Notes: generated by a model from the letters alone, not told the origin. A stretch of DNA of 64,000 nt from Neorhizobium sp. JUb45 (GCF_004343585.1 NZ_SLYW01000003.1:620001-684000); one strand, 5' to 3'; numbered from the stretch's first letter, positions 41,918 to 50,480 are shown. Numbers and translations are program-made.

Positions 41918-43693
41918 ATGTTTGGCGAGGTCGCAGCGCGGCTGCCGGCGGTTTTGGCGGACTTTCTTCCCGGTCGCCCCATCGATGACCGTGAAACCTG
42001 GAACAGCTTCCCTGAAAACCTCAGGGCGCTGGTTCTGGCCGATGCCGAGGCGGCGCTTGGTCGCAACTGGCCGGTGATCACGGCCGGCGATTACCGCCAG
42101 TTTTCGCAAGACGGCAATCGCGCCGATTTCGAAGCGCTGTATTTTTCCCGCCGCCGTATGTTGAACGATCTGGTTCTCGGCGAACTGCTGCAGAACGAGG
42201 GCCGGTTTTTATCCGCGATCATCGATGGCATCTGGCTGATCTGCGAGGAAAGCGGCTGGCAGCTTCCCGCCCATAATGCCTACCAGCGCGGCGGCATCCG
42301 TTATCCGCTGCCGGATGTGGACCGCCCGGTCATCGACCTGTTCGCCGCCGAAACCGCAGCACTTCTCTCCACCATTGTCGCGATGATGGGCAGCCGCCTT
42401 GACGCGGTGATCGTCAGCCGCATCGAGCGCGAGGTGCGCAAGCGCATTCTCGAACCCTATCTCACCACCCATTTCTGGTGGATGGGTAATGGCGATGAAC
42501 GCATGAACAACTGGACGGCCTGGATCACCCAGAATGTCCTCCTCTCCACCTTCAGCCTCAGGACCGATCAGGGCTTACGCGCCCATGTGGCGGAAAAGGC
42601 GCTCGGCAGCCTCGATGCCTTCATCAAGGATTATGCGGATGACGGTGCCTGCGAGGAGGGTGTCGTGTATTACCGGCATGCGGCGCTCTGCATGTTCGGC
42701 GCCATGTCCATTCTCGATACCGTTGCCCCCGGCGTCATGGGGCCGCTCTGGTCCGCCTCAAAAATCCGCAACATGGCGGAATACATCGTCAACATGCATG
42801 TGGCCGGGCATTTCTATTTCAATTTCGCCGATTCCGCGGCCGTCATCGATCCTTGCACAGCCCGTGAATATCTGTTCGGCAAGGCGGTCGGCTCGCAAAA
42901 ACTCAGCGATTTTGCCGCCCGCGATCGCGCCACAAGCGAGAGGCCGCATCTGCCGGAGGAATGGAACCTCTGGTACCGCGTGCAGGAACTGTTGACGCCT
43001 GTCGCCCAACCGGAAGGCGCTTTCCTGCCGACAGATGCCTCCTATCCCGGCATCGGCCTTCACATCGCCCGCGACGAAAATTTCGCGCTGGCGGTGAAGG
43101 GTGGCAATAATGGCGAAAGCCACAATCACAACGATGTCGGCAGCGTCACGCTCTACAAAAACGGCCAGCCTTTCCTGATCGATGTCGGCGTCGAGACCTA
43201 TACGGCGAAGACCTTTTCCGCGGATCGTTACCAGATCTGGACCATGCAATCGGCTTTTCACAACCTGCCGACATTTGGCGAGGTGATGCAGTCCGATGGC
43301 GCCGCCTTTGCCGCGCGCGACATGCAGGCAAAATTTTCGCCGGAGAAGGCCGAGATATCGCTCGATATCGCGCCGGCCTATCCGCCCGAGGCCAAGCTGC
43401 GCAGCTATCGCCGAACGGTCACGCTCAACCGCGGCCATGGCGTCGAGACCACCGATATCCACGAGGGCGACCTGCCGGCCACCCTGTCGCTGATGCTGCG
43501 GGAAAAGCCGGTGGTTGAAGGCGGCATCATCCATGTCGGCGACCTTGGTCTCATCGAGGTCGAAGGTGGCCGCGACATTCAGGTCGAAACGATCGAGATC
43601 AATGACGCAAGGCTGAAAATCTCATGGCCTGCAAAACTTTACCGGCTGCGCGTCCCGTTCGCGGACACGCGCCTGACATTGCGGATCGTCTGA
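41918..43693 (+). CDS. heparinase II/III-family polysaccharide lyase
   Basis: A 591-residue protein with an alpha/alpha-toroid N-terminus and a beta-sheet C-terminus with the heparinase II/III signature GGNNGESHNHNDVGSVTLY, in which the His/Asn residues contribute to catalysis or metal binding. No signal peptide is visible, so it probably acts inside on imported oligosaccharides. Such enzymes cleave uronate-containing glycans by beta-elimination, giving the substrate for GH88. GGAGG precedes the ATG at 41918. Actual glycan (heparin-like, alginate, exopolysaccharide) is not determined. Confidence 0.9.
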   Translation: MFGEVAARLPAVLADFLPGRPIDDRETWNSFPENLRALVLADAEAALGRNWPVITAGDYRQFSQDGNRADFEALYFSRRRMLNDLVLGELLQNEGRFLSAIIDGIWLICEESGWQLPAHNAYQRGGIRYPLPDVDRPVIDLFAAETAALLSTIVAMMGSRLDAVIVSRIEREVRKRILEPYLTTHFWWMGNGDERMNNWTAWITQNVLLSTFSLRTDQGLRAHVAEKALGSLDAFIKDYADDGACEEGVVYYRHAALCMFGAMSILDTVAPGVMGPLWSASKIRNMAEYIVNMHVAGHFYFNFADSAAVIDPCTAREYLFGKAVGSQKLSDFAARDRATSERPHLPEEWNLWYRVQELLTPVAQPEGAFLPTDASYPGIGLHIARDENFALAVKGGNNGESHNHNDVGSVTLYKNGQPFLIDVGVETYTAKTFSADRYQIWTMQSAFHNLPTFGEVMQSDGAAFAARDMQAKFSPEKAEISLDIAPAYPPEAKLRSYRRTVTLNRGHGVETTDIHEGDLPATLSLMLREKPVVEGGIIHVGDLGLIEVEGGRDIQVETIEINDARLKISWPAKLYRLRVPFADTRLTLRIV

Positions 43694-43703
43694 GGAGGAC
43701 GGG

Positions 43704-44486
43704 ATGGAACTGACACTGAAAGTGATCGATGGCGCCGGTGCCGTGAAGGCGCAAGCGTCGAATGGCGATGAAGTTTTTCTGGTTTTCATGGATGAATATC
43801 AGGCGGGCGATCAGGTCGTGGTCGAAGCCTCCGAACCCGGCCATATCGTGCTGTCGCTGGATGATGCGATGCCTCCGACGCTCGTTTATCTGGCGGCTGA
43901 AAACTATGCGCTGGCCGTTCCCTTCGAGATCAAGCGCGCGCCCTACTCGCCTCGGTCCTTCACCGGCGAGCGTCATCGCCTGCATGTGCGAAAAGCTCGC
44001 CCGGAAGAGAGCGCTCAACGCCGCAATCTGGCGCTCAATCCATGGGATGACCACGCCAACACGACACTGTTTCCGCACGCGCATGCCAATGTCGAAACCC
44101 GCGGTGAATCGCAGTTCTTTGCCCGCAACGCGATTGATGGCGAAAAGGCCAATGACGATCATGGCCACTGGCCCTATACGAGCTGGGGCATCAACAAGGA
44201 CCGGGAAGCAGCGCTGACGATCGAGTTCGGCCGCCCGGTCAGGATCGATGAAATCGTGCTTTATCTGCGCGCCGATTTCCCGCACGACGCCTGGTGGGAA
44301 AAGGCGAGCGTTACGCTCTCCACTGGCGAGACCCATACATTTTCGCTGATCAAGACCGGCGCGGCGCAAGCCTTTCCGATCAAGGAGCAGACGGTGGAAT
44401 GGGTGCGGCTGCACAGTCTCATCAAGGCGGATGATCCCTCGCCCTATCCGGCATTGACGCAGATCGAGGTCTGGGGTCGGGATTGA
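43704..44486 (+). CDS. discoidin-like carbohydrate-binding protein
   Basis: A 260-residue protein with no signal. The N-terminal 100 residues are beta-rich and unassigned; the C-terminal half looks like an F5/8 type C (discoidin) jelly roll: NLALNPWDDH, FFARNAIDGEKAND, TSWGINKDREAALTIEFGRPVRIDEIVLYLRADFPHDAWWEKASVTLS. It directly follows the heparinase gene by 10 bases, so it is likely a partner in glycan binding or an unrecognised enzyme. The fold call is by pattern and moderately sure. Confidence 0.7.
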   Translation: MELTLKVIDGAGAVKAQASNGDEVFLVFMDEYQAGDQVVVEASEPGHIVLSLDDAMPPTLVYLAAENYALAVPFEIKRAPYSPRSFTGERHRLHVRKARPEESAQRRNLALNPWDDHANTTLFPHAHANVETRGESQFFARNAIDGEKANDDHGHWPYTSWGINKDREAALTIEFGRPVRIDEIVLYLRADFPHDAWWEKASVTLSTGETHTFSLIKTGAAQAFPIKEQTVEWVRLHSLIKADDPSPYPALTQIEVWGRD

Positions 44487-44522
44487 TCGAGCTGACGGCA
44501 GCGGCAATGCTCGCTGCCGAAA

Positions 44523-45317
44523 TCAGTTCGAACCTGCCCGCGAATTCCGTAGCAGATCGCGATACCGGATCTGGCTGCCGCGCAGATGGTCGCGCATGGC
44601 GTTGCGGGCGGCTTCCTCGTCGCGATCTGAAATCGCCATGACGATCGCCTCATGCTCCTGATGGATCAGGCGGCGATAGGCAGTCTGTTCGGCGGGTTCT
44701 GGGTCCGGCACCGGGCGCGATTGCGGAATGACGGCGCCGCCGTGAAACTCCAGATGCTGGCGGAACAGTGGATTGTTGGTGGCGTCGGCGATCGCGAAAT
44801 GCAGGGCCAGATCGGCCTCGCGGATCGATTCATTGCGCTCGATACAGCGCAGCACCTGCCGGTGACATTCGAAAATCGCCTCTTCCTGAGCCGGAGAACG
44901 GCGCGCGGCGGCAAGGGCTGCCGCCTCGATTTCCAGCGGAGCGCGCACTTCCAGCACTTCCAGATCGGAGGAAACCCGCGCCTTGTCGATCCTTCGGTTA
45001 TTTGCCAGAGCGGACGCCGGTTCCAGCACAAAAATGCCCGCACCCTGGCGCACGTCCACCAGCCCGTCGGATTTCATCGCCGCCACCGCCTCGCGGATCA
45101 CCGTGCGGCTCACCTTGTGGGCTTCGGTCAGCTCCGCTTCGCTTGGCAGCTTGTCTCCGGGGGCATACTGGCCGCTGGAAATCGCCAACCGGAGGCTCTC
45201 GCCCACCTGAAACACCAGAGACCCGGCTGTCTTGCTTCGATCCTTGGTTTGCACCACCACGCCCAATTCCTTGTCAAAGACTTGCGGCGATGTTTTTGCT
45301 CGCCCGATCCGTTTCAT
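44523..45317 (-). CDS. GntR/FadR-family regulator of the polysaccharide locus
   Basis: A 264-residue GntR regulator of the FadR subfamily: winged HTH about residues 28-95 (GESLRLAISSGQYAPGDKLPSEAELTEAHKVSRTVIREAVAAMKSDGLVDVRQGAG in shortened form) and an FCD ligand domain with its metal-binding His residues (HRQVLRCIERN, LHFAIADATNN, HEAIVMAISDRD). The start may instead be at about 45350. It sits between the lyase operon and the acyltransferase fusion gene, and a shared motif lies before all units, so it probably represses the locus until a uronate oligosaccharide or its product is present. Confidence 0.9.
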   Translation of the reverse strand: MKRIGRAKTSPQVFDKELGVVVQTKDRSKTAGSLVFQVGESLRLAISSGQYAPGDKLPSEAELTEAHKVSRTVIREAVAAMKSDGLVDVRQGAGIFVLEPASALANNRRIDKARVSSDLEVLEVRAPLEIEAAALAAARRSPAQEEAIFECHRQVLRCIERNESIREADLALHFAIADATNNPLFRQHLEFHGGAVIPQSRPVPDPEPAEQTAYRRLIHQEHEAIVMAISDRDEEAARNAMRDHLRGSQIRYRDLLRNSRAGSN

Positions 45318-45322
45318 CGCGA

Positions 45323-45334
45323 TACTTGTATGAT
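45323..45334 (+). promoter_or_regulatory. putative GntR operator at its own gene
   Basis: TACTTGTATGAT, immediately upstream of the gntR start, embedded in the pseudo-palindrome CTTGTATGATAAG (45325-45337). This is the most symmetric of the four related sites and may show the operator form. Confidence 0.45.
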
Positions 45335-45450
45335 AAGTTAATGCAAACATCAATCTTCGCACGGATTGATGTTTGCCATGTTCACCGGTTAAGCATCGGA
45401 AATATGGTGGAGAAGCCGGTTGTCCGGACAGGAATGGCCGCAAAAATGTC

Positions 45451-45462
45451 AATTCGTATGAT
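45451..45462 (+). promoter_or_regulatory. putative GntR operator before the acyltransferase fusion gene
   Basis: AATTCGTATGAT, framed by TGTCA (45447-45451) and TGACA (45462-45466), about 29 bases upstream of the fusion gene start. Confidence 0.45.
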
Positions 45463-45490
45463 GACAATAAGCGGCGGGAGGAGAACAAGA

Positions 45491-47146
45491 ATGATGGATT
45501 GCGACGTCAAACGCGATATCGACACGGCGAGAGAAGACCGGCTGCAATTCATGACCTGGGAGCGGCAGCCCGGTGATATGGACAGCGACGGCCAGAAAAA
45601 ACGAAGAGCCGATTTGGCGAAAAGTGCCGGTGCGCGGATCGCGGACACGGCCTATATCGCCGGTGATGCACGCATATTCACCTCCCGGCTGGTGGTCGGG
45701 GAACACTCATGGATCGCAGGCCATGCTCTGGTGCGGGGCGATGTCGAGTTTGGCAAGAACTGCTCGGTCAACGCCTATGCCTGCCTGTCGGGAAAAATCC
45801 GCTGCGGTGATGGCGTGCGCATTGCCTCGCTGGTCTCCATCGTCGGCTTCAACCATGGTTTTGATGATCCCGATACGCCGATCAACGACCAGCCGCATGT
45901 CACACTCGGCATCACCATTGGCGATGATGTCTGGATCGGTGCCAATGCCGTCATTCTCGATGGCGTGACGATCGGGCGAGGGGCGGTCATCGCCGCCGGT
46001 GCCGTCGTGACAAAAGATATCCCCGAACTCGGCATCGCCGCCGGTGTGCCGGCCAAGGTGGTGCGCCGCCGCGGTGAAAGCGCTTTATCCACCAAATCCC
46101 GGCGCTCGGAAGTCGAGGCGGCGTTGAAACGGATCGGCGACATTGCCGGCAGCGAATGGCGCGACGTGCTTGCCCACTACTGCACACCAGCGGGGTACAT
46201 GTCGGCCGGTGCCGATGGCGTGGTGCACGCCGCCCTCCGGCACGAATGCGACGCAATCGAAATCGCCGCCGGTTTCGGCCACGCGCCGCAGGGCGAAGAG
46301 GCGCAGGATCTGGTGGCAAGGCTGCAGGCCCTGCAGGATCCCGAAACCGGTTTCATTCCCGATCCCTATAATCCGCCCGACCGCACGAAAAATATCCGCG
46401 AGGATTCCGCCTCGCTCTACCATGTGCTTTCGGTCGGTTATGCGCTGGAAATTCTGGGTTCCCGCCCGCGTCTGCCAATTTCGGATGTCGAGCTGGAACC
46501 GGCCGCGCTCTGCGACTGGCTGGAAGCCCTGCCGTGGTCGACGCGTGCCTGGTGGAGTGGTGATCGTGTCGATTCCATCGCAACGGCGCTCTATTTCAAT
46601 GCGCGGTATTTTAAGACCGGCAGGGGCAAGGAAGTGCTGTTCGGCTGGCTGGCAACGCATGTCGATCGTGCCACCGGCCTCTGGGGAAAACCAACAGAGG
46701 CGCAGGGCCTGCTGCAACCGGTCAACGGCTTTTATCGCCTCACCCGTGGCGCTTATGCGCAGTTCGGCGTGCCGGTGCCGCTGCCGGAAGCGGCCATCAA
46801 TTCGGTCACTACCAACTACCGCAATCACGACGGTTTTTCCGGCGAGAGCTACAATGCCTGCAATCTGCTCGACACCATCCATCCCTTGTGGCTGTGCCTG
46901 AAACAGACGGATTTTTCGCGCGCGCAGGCGGAAACGATTGCCGAAAACGTCATTCTGCGTGGCGCCGAGAGATGGCAGACGGGCAGGGGCTTTGCGTTTG
47001 CAGACCGCCAGAACCCCGGCCTTCAGGGCACGGAAATGTGGCTGTCGACCCTGCATCTGGCGGCCGATCTTCTGGGGGTGGAAGAAAAATTTGCCTTCAC
47101 GCCGAAGGGTGTGCATCGCACCCGCGCGGTCGGCATGGGGTTATGA
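45491..47146 (+). CDS. fusion of hexapeptide acyltransferase and alpha/alpha-toroid domain
   Basis: A 551-residue protein. Residues about 45-190 form a left-handed beta-helix acyltransferase of the maltose O-acetyltransferase type (DDVWIGANAVILDGVTIGRGAVIAAGAVVTKDI, ending IAAGVPAKVVRRR, with VGFNHGF carrying the catalytic His). Residues about 205-551 are helical, with repeats like an alpha/alpha toroid (ETGFIPDPYN, GLLQPVNGFYRLTRGAYAQFG, NACNLLDTIHPLWL). GGGAGGAG precedes the ATG at 45491. A joint role in adding or sensing an acyl group on the glycan is inferred; the second domain has no assigned activity. Confidence 0.8.
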   Translation: MMDCDVKRDIDTAREDRLQFMTWERQPGDMDSDGQKKRRADLAKSAGARIADTAYIAGDARIFTSRLVVGEHSWIAGHALVRGDVEFGKNCSVNAYACLSGKIRCGDGVRIASLVSIVGFNHGFDDPDTPINDQPHVTLGITIGDDVWIGANAVILDGVTIGRGAVIAAGAVVTKDIPELGIAAGVPAKVVRRRGESALSTKSRRSEVEAALKRIGDIAGSEWRDVLAHYCTPAGYMSAGADGVVHAALRHECDAIEIAAGFGHAPQGEEAQDLVARLQALQDPETGFIPDPYNPPDRTKNIREDSASLYHVLSVGYALEILGSRPRLPISDVELEPAALCDWLEALPWSTRAWWSGDRVDSIATALYFNARYFKTGRGKEVLFGWLATHVDRATGLWGKPTEAQGLLQPVNGFYRLTRGAYAQFGVPVPLPEAAINSVTTNYRNHDGFSGESYNACNLLDTIHPLWLCLKQTDFSRAQAETIAENVILRGAERWQTGRGFAFADRQNPGLQGTEMWLSTLHLAADLLGVEEKFAFTPKGVHRTRAVGMGL

Positions 47147-47444
47147 AGGGCTTCGAAAAGGTGGGTTCTTAAAGGGCAATGACGCCGTGCGAGCACCGGG
47201 CATGGTGTGATTGAAACGTGGCTCGGAAAACCCACGATGTGCATGGATTGATCACTGCTCGAGCAGGCTACAGTCTCTGGGCAGCACATCATTGGCAGGA
47301 ATGCGGCAAAGGCGGACATCCTTCGAAGTCTTCAGGATGATCCGCGCTATGACCGCAGAGTCATTCTTAGGTCATCCAGCGTGTATCACGGTGGGTGCGG
47401 TGGCGACGGGCAGCCGCCATCCGCTGGTTCAGACAATCGGAAAA

Positions 47445-48473
47445 CTAGCCAGCGAGCTCTCTCCGGACGATCTCAGCTCCTGCACTCAAGGCATTCAGCT
47501 TGCCTCTTGCCACACGACGGGACAGAGGGGCCATGCCGCAATTGGTGCAGGGGCAAAGGTTTTCTGCGTCGACAAACTTGAGCGCCTTGCGCAGCGTTGC
47601 AGCGACCTCCTCCGGGGTTTCGATGGTATCGCTTGCCACATCGATGGCTCCGACCATCACTTTTTTCCCTCGTACAAGCTCCAGAAGATCCATCGGAACA
47701 TGAGAATTGTGGCATTCGAGGGAGATCATGCCGATGCTGGATTTCTGCAGTTTGGGGAGAGTTTCCTCATACTGCCGCCATTCTGACCCAAGCGTCTTTT
47801 TCCAATCCGTATTGGCCTTAATGCCGTAACCGTAGCAGATATGGACGGCGGTCTCGCACTTCAGCCCTTCGATTGCCCTTTCCAGAGTGGCGACACCCCA
47901 GTCATTCACCTCGTCAAAGAAAACGTTGAAAGCAGGTTCGTCGAACTGGATGATATCGACGCCGGCCGCCTCCAGTTCCCTTGCTTCCTCGTTGAGTATC
48001 CCGGCAAATTCCCAAGCGAGCTTTTCTCGGCTCTTATAGTGCCCGTCAAAGAGTGTATCGATCATCGTCATCGGACCCGGCAAAGCCCACTTGATCGGCT
48101 GTTTGGTCTGCTGACGCAAAAACCTGGCGTCTTCGACGAAAACCGGCTTCTGGCGAGAGACAGTGCCGACAACTGTCGGGACACTCGCATCGTAGCGATC
48201 GCGAATTCTGACGGTTTCGCGTTTTGCAAAATCGACCCCTTCGAGGTGCTCGATGAACGTCGTGACGAAATGTTGGCGTGTTTGCTCGCCATCACTGACG
48301 ATGTCGATGCCGGCCTGTTGCTGATCGTCCAGCGAAAGGCGCAAGGCGTCTCTTTTGCCCTCCAGCAATTCCTCATCCGCCAGTTTCCAGGGCGACCACA
48401 GTTTTTCGGGCTGCGCAAGCCAAGAGGGTTTCGGCAGGCTGCCGGCGGTCGATGTGGGGAGAAGTTTCTTCAC
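47445..48473 (-). CDS. mesD: folate-independent methionine synthase, core-MetE (MesD type)
   Basis: A 342-residue protein corresponding to the C-terminal catalytic domain of MetE only. Probable zinc ligands and neighbours: VHICYGYG (His, Cys), SLECHNSH (Glu) and CPCTNCGM (Cys). It lacks the N-terminal folate-binding half. Together with an adjacent DUF1852 protein, this composition matches the MesD/MesX class of core methionine synthases, which work aerobically with an unresolved methyl donor. A GTG at 48473 follows AGAAGAGG. Overlap with mesX is avoided by this start. Downstream (47147-47444) I see no gene. Confidence 0.88.
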   Translation of the reverse strand: MKKLLPTSTAGSLPKPSWLAQPEKLWSPWKLADEELLEGKRDALRLSLDDQQQAGIDIVSDGEQTRQHFVTTFIEHLEGVDFAKRETVRIRDRYDASVPTVVGTVSRQKPVFVEDARFLRQQTKQPIKWALPGPMTMIDTLFDGHYKSREKLAWEFAGILNEEARELEAAGVDIIQFDEPAFNVFFDEVNDWGVATLERAIEGLKCETAVHICYGYGIKANTDWKKTLGSEWRQYEETLPKLQKSSIGMISLECHNSHVPMDLLELVRGKKVMVGAIDVASDTIETPEEVAATLRKALKFVDAENLCPCTNCGMAPLSRRVARGKLNALSAGAEIVRRELAG

Positions 48474-48498
48474 AATGGGGACCTCTTCTAAGTGTTGA

Positions 48499-49476
48499 TC
48501 AGGCGGCGCAGTGAGCAAACAGTTGCTCAAGGGCAGCGCGGTATGGCTTGATGAAGTGTTCTTCGGTGAACTTGGCCTGATCCACCGCCAAGCGACTTCG
48601 TTCGTCGCGGTCGTAGGCGATCCGGGTCAGCGAATAGTCCTGGTGTTTCAGATTGGGCTGGTAAAATGTCCCGGCCGCTGCATTCGCATTGTAGATTTCA
48701 GGGCGATAAATCCTCTGAAACGTTTCCATCGTGCTGATGATGCCGATCAGTTCGATATTGGAATAATCGCCCAGCAAGTCGCCAACAAAATAGAAAGCCA
48801 GCGGCGCGACGCTGCCCGCAGGCATGAAGTGGCGAACCTGCAATCCCATTTTCCCGAAATACTGGTCGGTGGACGAGAATTCATGCTGCCGGTACTCGAC
48901 GCCCATGACGGGGTGATGATTTTCGGTCCGGTGATAGGTCTTGCTGGTCGAGGCGCTGATGCAAATGACCGGCGGCTTGCGAAACTGCGACCGGTAGGCA
49001 TCTGACTGCAGAAAGGACTTGAACAGCTTCCCATGCAGGTCGCCGAAGTCGGCCGGAATACTGAAGGCAGGCAGGCTCCTGTTATACTCCGGCAGCACCA
49101 CGCTGAAGTCGTAGTCGCGCACGTAGGAGGAGAAGTTATTCCCCACAATGCCTTCGATACGTTCCCCGGTTTTGTGATCTACGATCGTCGTCTTCAGTAT
49201 CTCGATGAGAGGAAATTTCTCGCCATCAACATCCAGGTTCATTTCGACCGAAATGATCTCCAACTCGACCGAATAACGGTCAGATTTGGGATTATCCCAG
49301 TGTGCGAGGGCATTGAAGCGGCTATCGATCATCGCCAAGACATTGCGCAGGTTTTCCTGCCGCTTTTCGCCTCTGGCCAGATTGGCAAAATTGGTGGTGA
49401 TGCGCGTATGTGCCGAAGGACGATAATCCTCGTCGAAGGGTAGGCTTGTGATCGTGAAACTGCAGGTCTGAGACAT
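48499..49476 (-). CDS. mesX: DUF1852 protein MesX, partner of MesD
   Basis: A 325-residue DUF1852 protein, soluble, with no signal (MSQTCSFTITSLPFDEDYRPSAHTRITTNFANLARG ... in shortened form). Family members always accompany MesD-type core-MetE and are required for its activity in tested bacteria; what they do chemically is unknown. First gene of the mesX-mesD operon under a cobalamin riboswitch. The ATG at 49476 is preceded by a GGGG ribosome site that can be masked by a leader hairpin. Confidence 0.9.
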   Translation of the reverse strand: MSQTCSFTITSLPFDEDYRPSAHTRITTNFANLARGEKRQENLRNVLAMIDSRFNALAHWDNPKSDRYSVELEIISVEMNLDVDGEKFPLIEILKTTIVDHKTGERIEGIVGNNFSSYVRDYDFSVVLPEYNRSLPAFSIPADFGDLHGKLFKSFLQSDAYRSQFRKPPVICISASTSKTYHRTENHHPVMGVEYRQHEFSSTDQYFGKMGLQVRHFMPAGSVAPLAFYFVGDLLGDYSNIELIGIISTMETFQRIYRPEIYNANAAAGTFYQPNLKHQDYSLTRIAYDRDERSRLAVDQAKFTEEHFIKPYRAALEQLFAHCAA

Positions 49477-49481
49477 GTTGT

Positions 49482-49501
49482 GCCCCTATAAAGTTGGGGG
49501 C
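49482..49501 (-). promoter_or_regulatory. hairpin masking the mesX ribosome site
   Basis: GCCCC (49482-49486) and GGGGC (49497-49501) pair around an AT-rich loop; on the mRNA the 3' arm is the Shine-Dalgarno GGGG just before the mesX ATG. This is likely the expression platform of the riboswitch. Confidence 0.5.
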
Positions 49502-49596
49502 ATGGGTCTGCGGACGCATAGCAAGATCGGCCGCGACGATGCAGCCTTTGCTACGGCACACTGGGACACCCCGCCCGTGGACGTTATTTCGCCAAA

Positions 49597-49780
49597 GGCA
49601 GGTCTCCTGGCTCACGGTTCATCACTTCCGTCCGTCTTCCCGGGGTAAACCAGTGACATATTGGACTTCAGCTCGCCGCTTACAGTTGCGGGGGCAGCGT
49701 CGGCTTTTCCGCATGACACGGAGCACCGACTTACCTCTTAGCCCAGGCACGTTGCAGGCAACGACCGGGGAACCTTAGGC
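49597..49780 (-). promoter_or_regulatory. cobalamin riboswitch
   Basis: On the minus strand the conserved B12 elements are in order: GGTTCCCC near the 5' end, GCCGACGCTGCCCCCGCAAC then TGTAAGCGG in the core, CACTGG, GGGAAGACGG, and the 3' box GTGAGCCAGGAGACCTGCC. It precedes mesX-mesD and would switch the operon off when adenosylcobalamin is present, so the B12-free enzyme is made only when B12-dependent MetH cannot work. Confidence 0.95.
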
Positions 49781-49823
49781 ATGGTGACCATATTGCAAGT
49801 TAAGTCGCCGGTCAACATCATAT

Positions 49824-49843
49824 AACGATATCTTTATATCGTT
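49824..49843. promoter_or_regulatory. palindrome upstream of the riboswitch
   Basis: AACGATAT and ATATCGTT form a perfect 8-bp inverted repeat with a CTTT spacer, about 45 bases before the riboswitch 5' end, where the promoter should be. An operator for a methionine-cycle regulator is possible. From here to 50117 no gene is seen. Confidence 0.45.
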
Positions 49844-50071
49844 AAGTCTCTGCTGCAGTTGTAGGTGCGGGCCAAATGATTGCATTCGGCATCAACAGAG
49901 GATTCTCGCAGGCGCAGGCTTGGGCCGCGGCAACCAAATATAGATGGCTGACTATCGGCGCAATTCCGACGGGCGCAGGTGAGCATGCGTGATGACCGCA
50001 ATGGGGCGACCGCAGCCCTGGCATTCTCGCGTCTTCTCTCGTCCCCGAGACATCCAACCCCCAAAACGCAA

Positions 50072-50093
50072 ACAGGCGGCCGAAGCCGCCTGT
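50072..50093 (-). terminator. terminator after the lipoprotein gene
   Basis: ACAGGCGGC and GCCGCCTGT form a 9-bp stem with a CGAA/TTCG loop, 25 bases beyond the stop of the minus-strand lipoprotein gene; the minus-strand continuation is T-rich (TTTGCGTTTT). Confidence 0.7.
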
Positions 50094-50117
50094 CCAAAAT
50101 CTCGAGCCGAAACCGGA

Positions 50118-50480
50118 TCAGCCGGCGGCCGGAACCAGCAGTTCTTCGCAATAGCTGGAACCCTTGGAGCCGGGGCGATCGGCAACGATACGGATGTCTC
50201 GGATGTTGTAATCCGAAGAAACCGTCAGCGTCGCCGCGCAGCTGACGCTGGCGCTCTTGCCATTTTCCATCTTGATGCGCTTGTAGCCGCCACGCCAGTT
50301 GTAGACGGTGGAGGAACCGCTTGCGACGTCGCTGTATTGCGGGCCATAGGCGGCAAAAAATTTGCCGGCCGACTGGCCGACCCAGCGTGCCGAAATCGGG
50401 TCCGACTTCAGGGGAGAAGCGGTGGTGCATGCGGAAAGCGCGACTGCGACGACAGCCAGCGCGGCAAGACGGGTGTTCAT
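50118..50480 (-). CDS. small hypothetical lipoprotein
   Basis: A 120-residue lipoprotein: signal MNTRLAALAVVAVALSAC with the lipobox Cys at residue 18. The mature part has AAYGPQYSDVASGSSTVYNWRGGY and two Cys (VSCAATL and YCEELLV), probably a disulfide-bonded beta domain at the membrane. Similar lipoproteins occur across Rhizobiales without assigned role. Single-gene unit with its own terminator. Confidence 0.8.
   Translation of the reverse strand: MNTRLAALAVVAVALSACTTASPLKSDPISARWVGQSAGKFFAAYGPQYSDVASGSSTVYNWRGGYKRIKMENGKSASVSCAATLTVSSDYNIRDIRIVADRPGSKGSSYCEELLVPAAG

Noticed and set aside
44768..45490. N-terminal extension of the acyltransferase fusion by about 240 codons
   Set aside because: It lies antisense to the GntR gene, is arginine/proline-rich and lacks domain similarity; the ATG at 45491 has a strong ribosome site.
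47211..47786. Plus-strand frame of 191 codons after the acyltransferase fusion gene
   Set aside because: Most of it is antisense to mesD and its first 230 bases have no ribosome site or similarity.
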